Below, one piece after another: positions 43,684-53,293 of a stretch of DNA of 64,000 nucleotides. A program made the translations under genes and the position numbers. Below the pieces are notes generated by a model. The model made no database searches, was not told the origin of the DNA, and worked only from the letters and a program-made list of their open reading frames with translations. The first letter of the stretch is position 1. The number at the start of each line of letters is the position of its first letter. Source of the stretch: Candidatus Obscuribacterales bacterium (lineage in GTDB: Bacteria; Cyanobacteriota; Vampirovibrionia; Obscuribacterales; Obscuribacteraceae); the NCBI GenBank assembly GCA_019752635.1, contig JAIELX010000116.1:33969-97968 (forward strand). Reading direction: 5' to 3'.

Positions 43684-44451
43684 TCAAACATCGTCATTCT
43701 CCAACAGTGACAACACATGATCGTGAACGGACATTCGCATGTCCGCACTGTGATGCAGCGTTCGAGCACACACCACCAATCCGCAACGCCAGCCGACGGA
43801 ACGCACCACATAGTCAATAGTTTGGCAACTCAACCCGCGCCCGTTTCGATTGAGTAGCACCGGACACTGCGAAGAAACACCACTCGTGAAAAGCTCGGGG
43901 CGGTACTGAAAGAGCGCATTGGCCGTCAATTTCGAAAGCCGCTGCTCTTTCATGCCAGCTCCAACCAACCGCACCTGATCGTCTCGAATCAAAAGATTTT
44001 GCGCTGTCAATTCCACACACTTCTTCGGCCCCAAGCCGTCCAGCGCCACCAGGTAAACAATGAGAGTGTCTCGTATCCTTCTTGAAGTCGAGGCATACAT
44101 GACATACTTTTCGAAATGTTCTCGTGTAAGTGACTCCCTGGTTTGCGGTTCCATCTCCAGCCGTTCTGGAAGTCCACGCTGCTCAATTCCTGAATAGTTT
44201 ATGCAGTGAAGCAACGAAGTTCTATAAGCATTTACGGATGTTGCCTTGAGCTGTTCATTCTCTTTCAGATGGAAGAGAAATGAGGCGCAATGATCCATCA
44301 AGGACTTTTCTTTGCTACCATCACAATGTTTGACAAACCTCATAAATGTCTTGATCCGACTCGCATACGCGCGCTTCGTCTGATCGGCGAGCGACGAACT
44401 TTGAAGGTCGTTGAAATACCCGGCACTAATCTCAAAATCATTGTTGTACAT
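43684..44451 (-). CDS. Degenerate tyrosine-recombinase-like protein, second locus
   Basis: A 255-residue protein. The SAM-like N-terminal domain (LADQTKRAYASRIKTFMRFV) and a catalytic-domain fold are present. The first active Arg is lost (DGLGPKKCVEL where the family has GLRxxEL). The HxLRH box reads RTLHHS, so both His and Arg are altered. The protein ends before the Tyr nucleophile. The block TIDYVVRSVGWRCGLVVCAR matches TIDHVIRSCGWRANLVLNSR-like sequence of the protein at 9587-10333, so they are paralogues. It lies between the histidine kinase and a divergent Ser/Thr kinase 180 bp away. A DNA-binding or regulatory role is more likely than recombination. Confidence 0.7.
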   Translation of the reverse strand: MYNNDFEISAGYFNDLQSSSLADQTKRAYASRIKTFMRFVKHCDGSKEKSLMDHCASFLFHLKENEQLKATSVNAYRTSLLHCINYSGIEQRGLPERLEMEPQTRESLTREHFEKYVMYASTSRRIRDTLIVYLVALDGLGPKKCVELTAQNLLIRDDQVRLVGAGMKEQRLSKLTANALFQYRPELFTSGVSSQCPVLLNRNGRGLSCQTIDYVVRSVGWRCGLVVCARTLHHSADMRMSVHDHVLSLLENDDV

Positions 44452-44630
44452 ATGAATTCCCCGTCGTATTCGCTTGGCTAGCCATGATTACGACGGTAAG
44501 TAAATTCTGTAGCAACTTTGTAGCATAGGCACAGTTAAGCAAACGCACCAGGGGGAGCCCATCGATTGGATCTTCAGGAGTCACAACGATTAAGCCCCAA
44601 GGGAAGCGGGAATACCTGGATTCGGGAGGA

Positions 44631-47600
44631 ATGACCTTGCACGATGACCGGCTAGTTGGACAGACTATCGATAGTCAATTCGAGATAGTCGCCAGATTAG
44701 GGCAGGGCGGCAACGGTGTCGTTTATAAAGCCCGGCAGCTGCAAGTGGGACGAACTGTCGCCCTGAAGTTCTTCAATTTGCCCATACAAGCCCATGACGA
44801 CTATCTTGAACGATTTCGCCAAGAAGGTCGTATTCTCTCCGGTATGAACCATCCCGGAATAATGCGATGCTTCATGCTGGGACTCTATCAAGATAAGATA
44901 CCGTATTTGGTGTTCGAGTTTGTAGAAGGACCGACTCTGCGACAGCTTATCGCAGGAAGGGGCAAGCTTGGCTGGCGAGAGGCTGCACAAATAGCGATCA
45001 AGATCTGCGAAGCGTTGGACTACGGGGAATCGTGCGGTGTCCTGCATCGCGACTTGAAGCCTGAGAACATCATAGTCAGGGACAATGCTGCTGACGGCTA
45101 TCCGGAAGTTAAGATATTGGACTACGGACTAGCTAAGTTTTTGGCAGATCCTAACAAGCAAGTGCAGACAAACACCGGCATAATCATTGGCACGCCTGCC
45201 TACATGAGCCCCGAACAATGCATGGGCGAGCGCGCCAGCTCACAATCAGACATCTACTCGCTGGGAGTAGTGCTTTTTGAAATGATCGACGGCCGTCCGC
45301 CGTTTGAGAGTGGATCACCCGTGGTCCTCCTGAGCAAGCACGTCAGCGAGATCCCCCGCCAGCCTGAAACCGCGACGCCAGACACCCCCGCCGCCATTCT
45401 GGCAATAATATCGAAAGCTCTGGCTAAAAGCCCCGCCAACCGCTTCGGCTCGGCGTCCCAAATGGCGCGGGCTCTGAAAAGCGCTCTAGCAGGCGACACA
45501 GTAGGTATCACAGCACCGCATCGGTTCGGAAGAACTAGTTTCGCCTCTAGAGCGCTATTGCCAAAACTGACACTGTTGTTTTGCCTGGTAGGGGCTACGG
45601 CCGGACTCGCTTTGGCAATGGCAGACCCGGGAATTGTTCGTCCGGAATTTCTGTCGCGATTTCTTGCTCATGACCAAAAATCGCTTAGCGAAACTGCAAA
45701 ATTTCTCGAGAGGCTGCATAAGTCTAAAGCTGCATCGCTTTTCTACGAGGCCGCGGCAGTTCGCTCGCCGATAAGTGCCTCTAGCGTGGAGACTCTCGGC
45801 AAAGCTGTTGACTGTGCAGCACAGGGCGGAGAGTCCACACGCGCGGAACAGCTAAGCAAGGCGGGTCTGCGACAAACTTTGCTACTATGCAACTCGCAGA
45901 GAGGGACGCAACTAGCTAAACGATCTGCTGAGTTAGCTGACAAATTTTCTTCGCACCTTTTAGACACTGATTTACCATGGAGCAACAACGACGCAGATGA
46001 GACTGCGCAGACCTGCGCGGCACTCATAAGATTTTACCAGCGCCAGCCTGTGAACTCGCAGTATTTGCAACCCGTTGCGACAAGAGCCAGGGACGTTTAT
46101 TTGCTCTATCTCTCCCTTGAGTCGCGCTCGCGCCGGACGGTGGCCGATGCGCCGGAACGTATATGCGCTTTCCTAAAAGCCGCAGAAACGACAGAAAGCG
46201 TTTCGGAGCAAAAATTTCTCTTGAGCAGTGCGCTGCACAGTATAAATGCGTTTCCAGACGCGAATCTATGGTCCCCAATCCTCAAAACCCAGCTCTCTCA
46301 ACTAGGTTCAGACTCCAAGAGTCATGCGATCATGACTTTCGGTACAGTCGCTGCCATTGGTTCGCTAAGCTCCGAATTGCCGAATCCGCGAAAACGACAG
46401 CTGATCGAACTCGCGGTAGCGAATCTCAATGGACAGGAAGTAGGTATGCGCAAGATTCGTACCGAACTTGAACATTACCTTGCAAACAGACCAGATTCTA
46501 GCGATCTGGCATTTCTTCTCAAATTCATCGATGCGAAGACACTTTTTGCATCCGGACAGGAAGCCGCGGCATTTTCCGAGCTTTGTCGAGCCTATTACGA
46601 TTCCCGCAAAGAAGGTGACTCGTCTGCTGCTCTGCAGGAAGAATTAAACACTCAAGCAAGCCGTCTGCTAACCAATGGTCGAGCCCGAGAACTAGAGCGC
46701 ACAGTAATGAACATTCTTTGCGGCAAGCTAAGGGTTCCGCCGACTGTCGCAGAGAGGCTGGCAAGAGCCTGGTTGAACGCAAGCCCCCAGCGGGTCAAGC
46801 AAGAATTAGTAAAGACACCAGTTGCGACTATGGCACCGGAGCAGAAATTGGAACTGCTCTCATTGCGGGGACTTCTCCTTGGCCTTGCAGGGGACTTTGC
46901 CCGGTCCGACAATTGCTTTAAACAGTTTGAAGAGCTACTTCGCCCTCCAATTGAAAAAACGTTACTAGAATATTTCTTTGCGCATCGCGCCGAAGTTTGC
47001 ATAGTGAAACGTGAATTTGTTCGTGCCGCAATGTTCGCTAGAAAGTCCATACAGCAAGCAGACTTGGCAGGAGACTTAGAATACAAGCCTTTATGCAACT
47101 ACCTGCTTTTAGTGGCAAGGATTTGTTCGGATGACACTAAAGTCGAGGACTACTACCAACATCCGAACAAGTACGGCTTATCGCAAACTCAGCTGGCCCA
47201 GGCAGCCTCCGTCAAGTTGAACAGTTACTTGGTGGAAGGGAAAAGTTCTCTGGCAAAGAAGTTTATAGAGAGCAAACTTTTTCTGGCTGATGATAAGTCT
47301 TTGGAGCGGAATACTCGGTACTTCATTTTTCTCGCAGCGGGAGACCTTTTTGCTGAAAACGGGGAGTTTTCTAAAGCGCGGCAAGCCTACAAGAAGAGCG
47401 CGGCTGTTGCATCGGAACAAGGCGCCAATTCCGCATTGAGCCTTGAGTGCCGCCAGAAGCTGCTCGGGCTAGATTTGATTGAGGACAAACTGGACTTCCG
47501 CGCTGTGTACGACAATCGCCAAAGCTACGGCGCTACCATGGCGAGCATGGCTGAGGCAGCAAGAAACAGAGTCGTTTTTCTGTGTCACAGGGGCTTGTAT

Positions 47601-47867
47601 TCAGACGCGCGAAAGTATCTCCAGGATAAGTTGTTTCTCGCAGACGAACCTACAGCGAACATCAATGCTCGATTGAATCTACTGAGTTTGTCTGCAGAAT
47701 TAGAGAACTCCTTTCAAAATCGCGGGGCGGCGATAGCAACGTATCGAAAGGCTCTGTCTTTAGCTACCAACAGCGGGAAAGTTGCTGAGGCAAATCGGTT
47801 AAAGAGCGTGATAGCATCTCTTGAAAAACTAGACCTCCGACAAAATAGAAGGTCATTGATCCTCTGA
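44631..47867 (+). CDS. Large Ser/Thr kinase receptor with TPR-like repeats, second locus
   Basis: 1078 residues. Kinase domain 17-290: GQGGNGVVY (24-32), Lys46 in ALKFF, HRDLKPEN (139-146), DYG (164-166; usually DFG, still compatible with activity), GTPAYMSPE. A membrane segment lies at about 310-330. The following 750 residues form helical TPR-like repeats, as in the kinase at 16898. GGGAGG abuts the ATG with a one-base spacing; a TTG two codons on has a seven-base spacing and may be the real start. It is divergent from the recombinase-like gene. Together with the nearby regulator and histidine kinase it mirrors the locus at 4969-10333. Confidence 0.92.
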   Translation: MTLHDDRLVGQTIDSQFEIVARLGQGGNGVVYKARQLQVGRTVALKFFNLPIQAHDDYLERFRQEGRILSGMNHPGIMRCFMLGLYQDKIPYLVFEFVEGPTLRQLIAGRGKLGWREAAQIAIKICEALDYGESCGVLHRDLKPENIIVRDNAADGYPEVKILDYGLAKFLADPNKQVQTNTGIIIGTPAYMSPEQCMGERASSQSDIYSLGVVLFEMIDGRPPFESGSPVVLLSKHVSEIPRQPETATPDTPAAILAIISKALAKSPANRFGSASQMARALKSALAGDTVGITAPHRFGRTSFASRALLPKLTLLFCLVGATAGLALAMADPGIVRPEFLSRFLAHDQKSLSETAKFLERLHKSKAASLFYEAAAVRSPISASSVETLGKAVDCAAQGGESTRAEQLSKAGLRQTLLLCNSQRGTQLAKRSAELADKFSSHLLDTDLPWSNNDADETAQTCAALIRFYQRQPVNSQYLQPVATRARDVYLLYLSLESRSRRTVADAPERICAFLKAAETTESVSEQKFLLSSALHSINAFPDANLWSPILKTQLSQLGSDSKSHAIMTFGTVAAIGSLSSELPNPRKRQLIELAVANLNGQEVGMRKIRTELEHYLANRPDSSDLAFLLKFIDAKTLFASGQEAAAFSELCRAYYDSRKEGDSSAALQEELNTQASRLLTNGRARELERTVMNILCGKLRVPPTVAERLARAWLNASPQRVKQELVKTPVATMAPEQKLELLSLRGLLLGLAGDFARSDNCFKQFEELLRPPIEKTLLEYFFAHRAEVCIVKREFVRAAMFARKSIQQADLAGDLEYKPLCNYLLLVARICSDDTKVEDYYQHPNKYGLSQTQLAQAASVKLNSYLVEGKSSLAKKFIESKLFLADDKSLERNTRYFIFLAAGDLFAENGEFSKARQAYKKSAAVASEQGANSALSLECRQKLLGLDLIEDKLDFRAVYDNRQSYGATMASMAEAARNRVVFLCHRGLYSDARKYLQDKLFLADEPTANINARLNLLSLSAELENSFQNRGAAIATYRKALSLATNSGKVAEANRLKSVIASLEKLDLRQNRRSLIL

Positions 47868-48964
47868 GAAATTCATCTTTCCATCTGCTCAGTCAGCCAA
47901 TCCATAATAAGCTCCTGCTGCGCCATTTGCGATGTAGACCTCTAGGGCGCTCTTCCAACAACTTGTACCGATAGACACGGCAACTACAGTCGTTAGTTCC
48001 AACACAGACGAAGAATGTGTGTACCCGTTTGTGAAAGGATGACGCAAGTTTTTGCCGATATCAACACTTCTGTCCAAAATATCGTGATTGGATGCGGGCT
48101 TCTTCGACGGCCGCATTAAGGCTGAGTTTTCGTTTTGACAAAACTATTTTGTTCATTTGATTCAAGGTCGTTTTTGCAATTGCCAACAGTCGCCTACCGA
48201 CGACAGCGAGCTGTCCGGCCGGCATTCGGGCGGACAGTAGGAAACAGTTTCTAGTCTGGTATGGGGAGTATCGGTGACGCTAGTTCGCACCATGTATACT
48301 GAAGACTTTAATTGCTGAATTTTCAGTATCAGAAACGATAGCCCCGCAAATGGTGGCAAGCGTATGTCATTGCTGAACATACGAATCCGGGCTTTGAAAG
48401 ATCATTGCCTTAGGCGTTGCTAAACGGAAAGATGAATGCATTATCGTTCCCTCCATCTGTTCGAGTTTCATCGGCCTGGCGTATCTGATAAAGCCTGCGA
48501 CTTTCCCTACCGGTGCCCCACTTCTGTGGGTGATTGTGCGCGTCGCTGTCGTAGTTTGCTTCTTCGGATGGATTATTTACTCGACTCCACGAAAGTAGCA
48601 TTGAGTATCGCAGGTACCAGATCAGGAGCTGAAATCTTGTGATGGTGCTCATGGTGCAACTTGTGGTTCCAAACGTAAGTAACAATTCTTCTATGGTGGT
48701 AGTAAAATGCCAAACGGCAAGTAGCTGGATGAAGTGGGCGGCGCGATCAGTTATCCCCTCGATTATTGGCAGCATTGCTAGTTATCATCACGATGGAGCT
48801 TTTTACAAAATTCGAGTCGTCCGCAAGGCGTTGTAACTCCCGTTCGATGGCAGAGAGAACAAGGGATCGTCTGGTTTGCGCAGGTGTCATCGTGGCATTT
48901 TGCCTGCTTGGCGGTATATGCATATACCCGGAATTCGCCCGCACACAATCTCGTTAGGATAAAC
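47868..48964. other. 1.1-kb region without a supported gene
   Basis: Frames of 60-120 codons on both strands lack ribosome-binding sites and convincing composition. An 8-bp hairpin (ATACTGAA with TTCAGTAT, 48296-48329) is present. The stretch is more AT-rich than its surroundings. It may be a decayed gene, an RNA locus or a regulatory area for the gene starting at 48965. Confidence 0.45.
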
Positions 48965-49387
48965 ATGACCCCGCTTCTCTTTATCGCCGGCGTGAGCGCT
49001 GGCGTCCTCGGTGCTCTTGTCTCCGCTATGGTCGTCGCTAAGAAATTTGCGTTGAAACTAGACGAGGGAAACGAGCCAGTCGGTACCGCATTGGGTGCTT
49101 GTGTTGCAGCCGGTGGCGCGGCTGGTGCCGGACTGGTCGACCGGCTCGCCGGTTCTGGCGTGCTAGCTCAGTTACTCGCGATCCTGTCCATCGCTCCGGT
49201 GTTTGTCTGCGCTGTGGTACTTGTCCTGAATGTCGTGCCCCGCGTGCGAAACTCAGTTGGAAGACTCACTGATTGGCTCGTAACGCTCACTGTCGTTCGA
49301 TCTTCCAAGGAGCAGGCGTTGCAGAAGCGTATCGAAGAGCTCGAGGAAATTGTTCGTAAAATTCGGGGGCAAGAAACGCAATCGTAG
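48965..49387 (+). CDS. Small membrane protein with C-terminal coiled coil
   Basis: 140 residues from the ATG at 48965, which has TTAGGATAAAC in front. Three hydrophobic segments: residues 3-25 (LFIAGVSAGVLGALVSAMVV), about 45-62 (Gly/Ala-rich) and about 72-92 (LLAILSIAPVFVCAVVLVL). The last 35 residues form a charged helix (KEQALQKRIEELEEIVRKIR), likely a coiled coil. The acyltransferase gene follows 90 bp later in the same direction. No family recognised. Confidence 0.6.
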   Translation: MTPLLFIAGVSAGVLGALVSAMVVAKKFALKLDEGNEPVGTALGACVAAGGAAGAGLVDRLAGSGVLAQLLAILSIAPVFVCAVVLVLNVVPRVRNSVGRLTDWLVTLTVVRSSKEQALQKRIEELEEIVRKIRGQETQS

Positions 49388-49477
49388 TTCGCGGACCGCA
49401 TCGCCTGTCTGCTGAGTGTGGACGGCGATGCATATTTTGAGCCTGACCATATTTCTATTCAAACCAAGGGACACAAA

Positions 49478-50278
49478 ATGCTCCTGCTCGTTGCTTGTGC
49501 TTGTTGGCTTAAGATTGCCTTCCTCTGCGAGTGGCTCTGTCGCAAGCTGGCGGCGCTGTCGGTCGAAGGTCGAAAATATTGCGAACGTAAGCTTCCCTCC
49601 CGCACGGACGCTGTGGCGATTAGAGGATGGCAGTCGCTGTCGCGCGCGCTGATGCGAATGCACTGCGGCAAGATGACAGTGAAGGGAAGAGATATGTTGA
49701 ATGCTGAAGGGCCAAAACTGATCGTGGCTAATCACTGCCACTACTTGGATCCTGCGGTGTTCCTGCTCAACATCAAAAATCCGGTTTGGTATATGGCTTC
49801 TCACCTCGTGTTCAAGTTTGGCCACAACATCGTCGGTGCGTTCATCGGTCGAGCAGGCGCTTTTCCGGTCGATACGGGAGAGGGTAGAGGTGCTGCAGCT
49901 TTTCGCCAGTGCGTGCGCTTGCTTTGCGCCGGAGAGACCGCAGTAATATTTCCGGAAGGAAACGCATTCTTTGATTCGCAAACCGAACCGTTTAGGAGCG
50001 GAGCAGTTCAGATCGCCAGACTGGCAGAAAAAGTCTCCGGCAAAAAGATTCCAATAGTTCCGGTTTTCCTGGACTATCAAGGACATCCCGGAGGCTGGAT
50101 TAGAAAGTTTCCTTTTGCGATTCAGTGCTTCATGGTTATGTGTACGTTTCCACTTTGGCGTCGTCCGCTAAAAGTGACGGTGGGCACACCATTGTTCGCA
50201 TCTGAGTTTGCCGAATGTCGAGATCTTGCGGCCGTGCAGCTCCGAAATTGCGTAGTTCAACTCGCGCAAGCCAACTAG
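49478..50278 (+). CDS. PlsC-type 1-acyl-glycerol-3-phosphate acyltransferase
   Basis: 266 residues from the ATG at 49478, with CCAAGGGACAC in front; a start 20 codons earlier lacks this. Motif I is NHCHYLD (NHx4D), motif III FPEGN (usually FPEGT) and the Pro-rich IPIVPVFLDY region is present. An N-terminal hydrophobic stretch (LLLVACACWLKIAFL) may anchor it to the inner membrane. Such enzymes add the second acyl chain in phospholipid synthesis, though specialised relatives use other acceptors. Asn in place of Thr in motif III is a small deviation. Confidence 0.85.
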   Translation: MLLLVACACWLKIAFLCEWLCRKLAALSVEGRKYCERKLPSRTDAVAIRGWQSLSRALMRMHCGKMTVKGRDMLNAEGPKLIVANHCHYLDPAVFLLNIKNPVWYMASHLVFKFGHNIVGAFIGRAGAFPVDTGEGRGAAAFRQCVRLLCAGETAVIFPEGNAFFDSQTEPFRSGAVQIARLAEKVSGKKIPIVPVFLDYQGHPGGWIRKFPFAIQCFMVMCTFPLWRRPLKVTVGTPLFASEFAECRDLAAVQLRNCVVQLAQAN

Positions 50279-50634
50279 CCGGGGTTCGTCAACGTTCTAG
50301 CAATCTGCTCAGGCATGATAGAGGAAACCATCGCTCTGCGATTTCGAGGAGACCAAACAGAGCCCGAATCGATCAAGAAGCAGAGTGGCCGGTCCGGTGT
50401 TGATAGTGCATCGTACTTGAACAGACCAAACTTGTTGCAGACCTGGCGCGGTTCGATTCCATTCGTCTCAAAAGAGGCGTGGAAATTGAATCGCGTGTAC
50501 GCCACGCGCATACTAGATAGCATCGTAAGGCTGCCGTTAGGCAAAATTGAGGAGAAGAAAGGAGCTCGATGCTTTTCTGCATCTGCCCTTCGGGAGGCGG
50601 GGACAATTCCCCGCCTCCAATGCCTGCAATTGCC
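50279..50634. other. 356-bp convergent gap with hairpin
   Basis: The stops of the acyltransferase gene (plus) and the lipoprotein gene (minus) face each other. A perfect 10-bp hairpin (GGAGGCGGGG with its complement, 50593-50618, loop ACAATT) is the probable terminator of the minus-strand gene. A plus-strand frame at 50315-50716 runs into the lipoprotein gene and has no ribosome-binding site. Confidence 0.55.
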
Positions 50635-51753
50635 TCATTTCTTCTGGAGTGGCGTCAACGATTCGGGCGCACCACTTTGCGGCTCCTCGAGGAATGGAGT
50701 ACCGGTGAGTTGGTAAAGTCCTGGCAGTTCGATCTCCCAACCTGGCTCGCTCAGAGCGTAGTCGGTCATGTCGTTAGCGGCCTCGCCCACGCCCTCGATT
50801 GCTTCGAGGTTGCGAGACGCATCGATACCTTCACCCGGTTCGTCTTCGAACTTCAGCTTGCCGTCTTGATAGTACTGAATCTTGTCCAGCTGTCCGCCCG
50901 GTGTGAGTTGCCAGACCATGCGGCTTTTGTCCGCGAAACTGATCATCTCTACCGATTTGAGACGATAGAACTTGCGATTCCAGTCTTCAGCGAAGCATTG
51001 CCACACCTGAGTTAGCACGGTGCCGTTTTCGGGGTCGACCGGCGTTTCCACCACCAGATCGGAGCCGACGCGAGTGATAGTGTGAATCAGTTCGCCTTCG
51101 ACGGTTTCAAGTTTCCAGCCGAGCAGACTCACGCCTTTTCGACTGTAGACTACCTGATGTTTGCCGTCGGGAAGCGTCTGCTTCTCTTCGGTGACCGTGG
51201 CATCGACCTTCTTCGAACTCAGAACAGAGCCGTCGGGCGCATGTTCTGTCGTCGTAGCGGCTCCATCTGCGCGTTGCACTGAGGTTATTGCCAGCAATCC
51301 ATCCCGGTATGATTGGCGTACTTCCGCTCCGTTTTCTTCCCGTTTGAAGGTCCACAGCAAGTTTCCCTCAGGCGAATACATAGTGGCATTGCGCAGGGTG
51401 CCGTTGGTGAAGTAGAAGCTTTGATACGTCCGCGACCGCTTATCTGAGCCGCTGTAAGCTGTCGCTGAGGCGACACTGCCGTCAGCGGCGAAGTCGAATA
51501 CGAGAACTCTCCCTGAGCGGTATGCTCGCTCGACATGCATCAGAGCGTTGGTGGCCGGATGGCGGGTTACTTGCTGGTAGAGCAGTCCGCTCTCTTCGTC
51601 GAGCAGTTCGACGCTAGTGACGGGCTTCTCCAGCCGTTCCAGGAGTTCATCGATTGCCTTGTTACCGCTGTTGCTCCTGCTTCCGCATCCGCAAATCAGT
51701 ATGCAGAGAGCCGACGTGGCGACCATTCGAAAGACAGAATTCTTGTTGAACAT
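50635..51753 (-). CDS. Lipoprotein with YwqK/MORN-like beta repeats
   Basis: 372 residues from the ATG at 51753 (AAAGGCTCGCC before it). A lipoprotein-type signal (TSALCILICGCGS) ends at Cys at about residue 20 or 22, so it is probably attached to a membrane outside the cytoplasm. The body is made of short beta units of the form (Y/F)xx(D/E)G(x)L, such as SPEGNLLWTF, YRDGLLAITS, APDGSVLSSK and YYQDGKLKFE. These resemble MORN/YwqK-type repeats. The C-terminus is Pro/Glu-rich. It follows a CPBP protease gene by 14 bp, so the two are cotranscribed. It is similar in style to the protein encoded at 58059-58988. Confidence 0.7.
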   Translation of the reverse strand: MFNKNSVFRMVATSALCILICGCGSRSNSGNKAIDELLERLEKPVTSVELLDEESGLLYQQVTRHPATNALMHVERAYRSGRVLVFDFAADGSVASATAYSGSDKRSRTYQSFYFTNGTLRNATMYSPEGNLLWTFKREENGAEVRQSYRDGLLAITSVQRADGAATTTEHAPDGSVLSSKKVDATVTEEKQTLPDGKHQVVYSRKGVSLLGWKLETVEGELIHTITRVGSDLVVETPVDPENGTVLTQVWQCFAEDWNRKFYRLKSVEMISFADKSRMVWQLTPGGQLDKIQYYQDGKLKFEDEPGEGIDASRNLEAIEGVGEAANDMTDYALSEPGWEIELPGLYQLTGTPFLEEPQSGAPESLTPLQKK

Positions 51754-51767
51754 TGGGCGAGCCTTTC

Positions 51768-52634
51768 TTAGCGAGACAGGAACCAGACCGCAACACTGTT
51801 GTTGATGGCGTGAATGAGGATGGGTAGAAGCAGCGTGCCGGAGCGTCTGTACGCCTCCGCCATCGTTACTCCCATGAGTGTGAGCAACAGGAAGGTGGTG
51901 GGATGAAACTGGAAGTGAGCGGCAGCGAACAAGAGGCTGCTGAAGAGCACCGCCATAGCGTCGCTGATGCACGATGAGTACACCTTGGTGCTTAATGACT
52001 GGCGCAGTGCGTTGAGGACCACGCCGCGAAACACCAGCTCCTCAAAGATTGGTGCGCATACGGCTGCCATCACCGCGAACAGGATCAGGCTCGTACTCTG
52101 CAGCCGGGCCACCAGGTCTGCCGTGTGTTGTTCCGGAGCAGGCATGACCAACAGTAGCGTAGCTTCGACAGCTTTGTAGCCAAACCAGACTGCCATCGCC
52201 AGAGCGACAAGCAGCGCGGTCGATGACATCGTCGAAAGCTGCCATTTCGGCCAGAGGCTGAGCTGCGCTGATAGGGAGCTTCCGGAGCTGCGGAGCTTTC
52301 GCGCCAAGTACCACAGTTGCGCGGCGAAACTGGTGACGAACGCCAGGAGCATCACGGAGATCACCAGCGTGTCCTTACTGTTGCCTTGCCGATCGATGAT
52401 GAGGGTGTTGAGCCAACCTTCGAGAAATTGGGGCAGGAGACCCTTGCCGAGCGCATCGAGAGTTCCCCAGAGAAGCGCTCCCCAGAACGCGGTTACAGCA
52501 GCCCAGATGAGCCAGCTGATCGCGTAATGTTTGAGTGCCGTTGACAGTGACCAGGGAAACAGCTTTTTTAGGCGGACTTGTTCTGACGGCGGAAACAGGA
52601 AGTTCACGGTTTTCGAACCGGTGCGGGCGGACAT
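51768..52634 (-). CDS. CPBP (CAAX-type) intramembrane metalloprotease
   Basis: 288 residues with about seven hydrophobic segments. The family motif EELVFR lies at 198-203 (EExxxR), His240 in FAAAHF and His275...Asn278 in IHAINNS; all are needed for activity. AAGGAACAACTT precedes the ATG. The gene overlaps no other but lies 14 bp before the lipoprotein gene, suggesting cotranscription and perhaps joint function at the membrane. Bacterial CPBP proteins act in peptide maturation, immunity to bacteriocins or signalling; which applies here is unknown. Confidence 0.9.
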   Translation of the reverse strand: MSARTGSKTVNFLFPPSEQVRLKKLFPWSLSTALKHYAISWLIWAAVTAFWGALLWGTLDALGKGLLPQFLEGWLNTLIIDRQGNSKDTLVISVMLLAFVTSFAAQLWYLARKLRSSGSSLSAQLSLWPKWQLSTMSSTALLVALAMAVWFGYKAVEATLLLVMPAPEQHTADLVARLQSTSLILFAVMAAVCAPIFEELVFRGVVLNALRQSLSTKVYSSCISDAMAVLFSSLLFAAAHFQFHPTTFLLLTLMGVTMAEAYRRSGTLLLPILIHAINNSVAVWFLSR

Positions 52635-53037
52635 AAGTTGTTCCTTGCGAAAGAAGTTGTCGTGGCCGCCTCCAGTATGGAAACTGGCGCGGTGAAAGAC
52701 GGAGCAGAGTTGGATACGCTGGTTTACGTGAGAGTGGTTCCCTGTGAAGAAGGAGTGGAAGTTGTAGAACCTGAGGATGCTTGATATCCGGCGCCGGGTG
52801 CAACGGGTTTATAGCGGGTTCTACTAATGGCATTGACAACCGGGCGGGTGCGCGAGCGGCGCGGGGTTGTGGAGCGAGCCCGCGCCCGTATGCGCCAGCG
52901 GGCAGAAGGCAAATCGGCCATTACCAGTGTCAGTGCCAGGCGAATCTGTTCGCGCCGACCATCCTCCGATCCCGGAGAAACCAGACCCGCCTGTATGTGG
53001 GGATGCGGGTTTCGGCGTCCACCGAAGTGGTTGCCAC

Positions 53038-53238
53038 TTATTCTGCCGGCTTGACCGGGCTTACTGCAATGGCGGCCAGCGCGGAGCCTGCCAATGCCAG
53101 GCTTTCCGGAACCGTCATGCGAAACGGATCCAGCAGTCGCGTTAGGTCTGCCTCGGGCAAATTGGTTAGGTAACGACTCTTACGAAAGACAACGACGAGC
53201 TTACGGCCTGACCCATCTTTGGGTAAGCAGGCAGACAT
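53038..53238 (-). CDS. Possible short protein, 66 residues
   Basis: From ATG 53238 to TAA at 53038. The sequence MSACLPKDGSGRKLVVVFRK... is protein-like, with basic and acidic residues well spread and a hydrophobic C-terminal stretch (LALAGSALAAIAVS). Against it: only a weak ribosome-binding site (GGTTGG), and a terminator hairpin ends six bases upstream of the start codon. It is codirectional with the large upstream gene. Low confidence. Confidence 0.3.
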   Translation of the reverse strand: MSACLPKDGSGRKLVVVFRKSRYLTNLPEADLTRLLDPFRMTVPESLALAGSALAAIAVSPVKPAE

Positions 53239-53243
53239 TACCA

Positions 53244-53275
53244 ACCGAAAGGAGCTGGAATCCAGCCCCTTTCGG
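53244..53275 (-). terminator. Hairpin after the 1125-residue protein gene
   Basis: ACCGAAAGG and GCTGGA pair with TCCAGC and CCTTTCGGT around a tiny loop, with one bulged base on each side. It lies 18 bp past the stop of the large gene. Confidence 0.6.
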
Positions 53276-53293
53276 TCTGTTCGTCGCAGGGTA

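Larger units (their letters stand above)
52635..53293. other. 659-bp gap
   Basis: Between the CPBP gene and the 1125-residue protein gene. It contains a GC-rich stretch (52840-52900), one weakly supported short minus-strand gene (53038-53238) and a hairpin terminator. Other frames are not supported. Confidence 0.4.

Noticed and set aside
50315..50716. 133-codon plus-strand frame past the acyltransferase gene
   Set aside because: No ribosome-binding site, runs through the hairpin terminator and into the opposite-strand lipoprotein gene.
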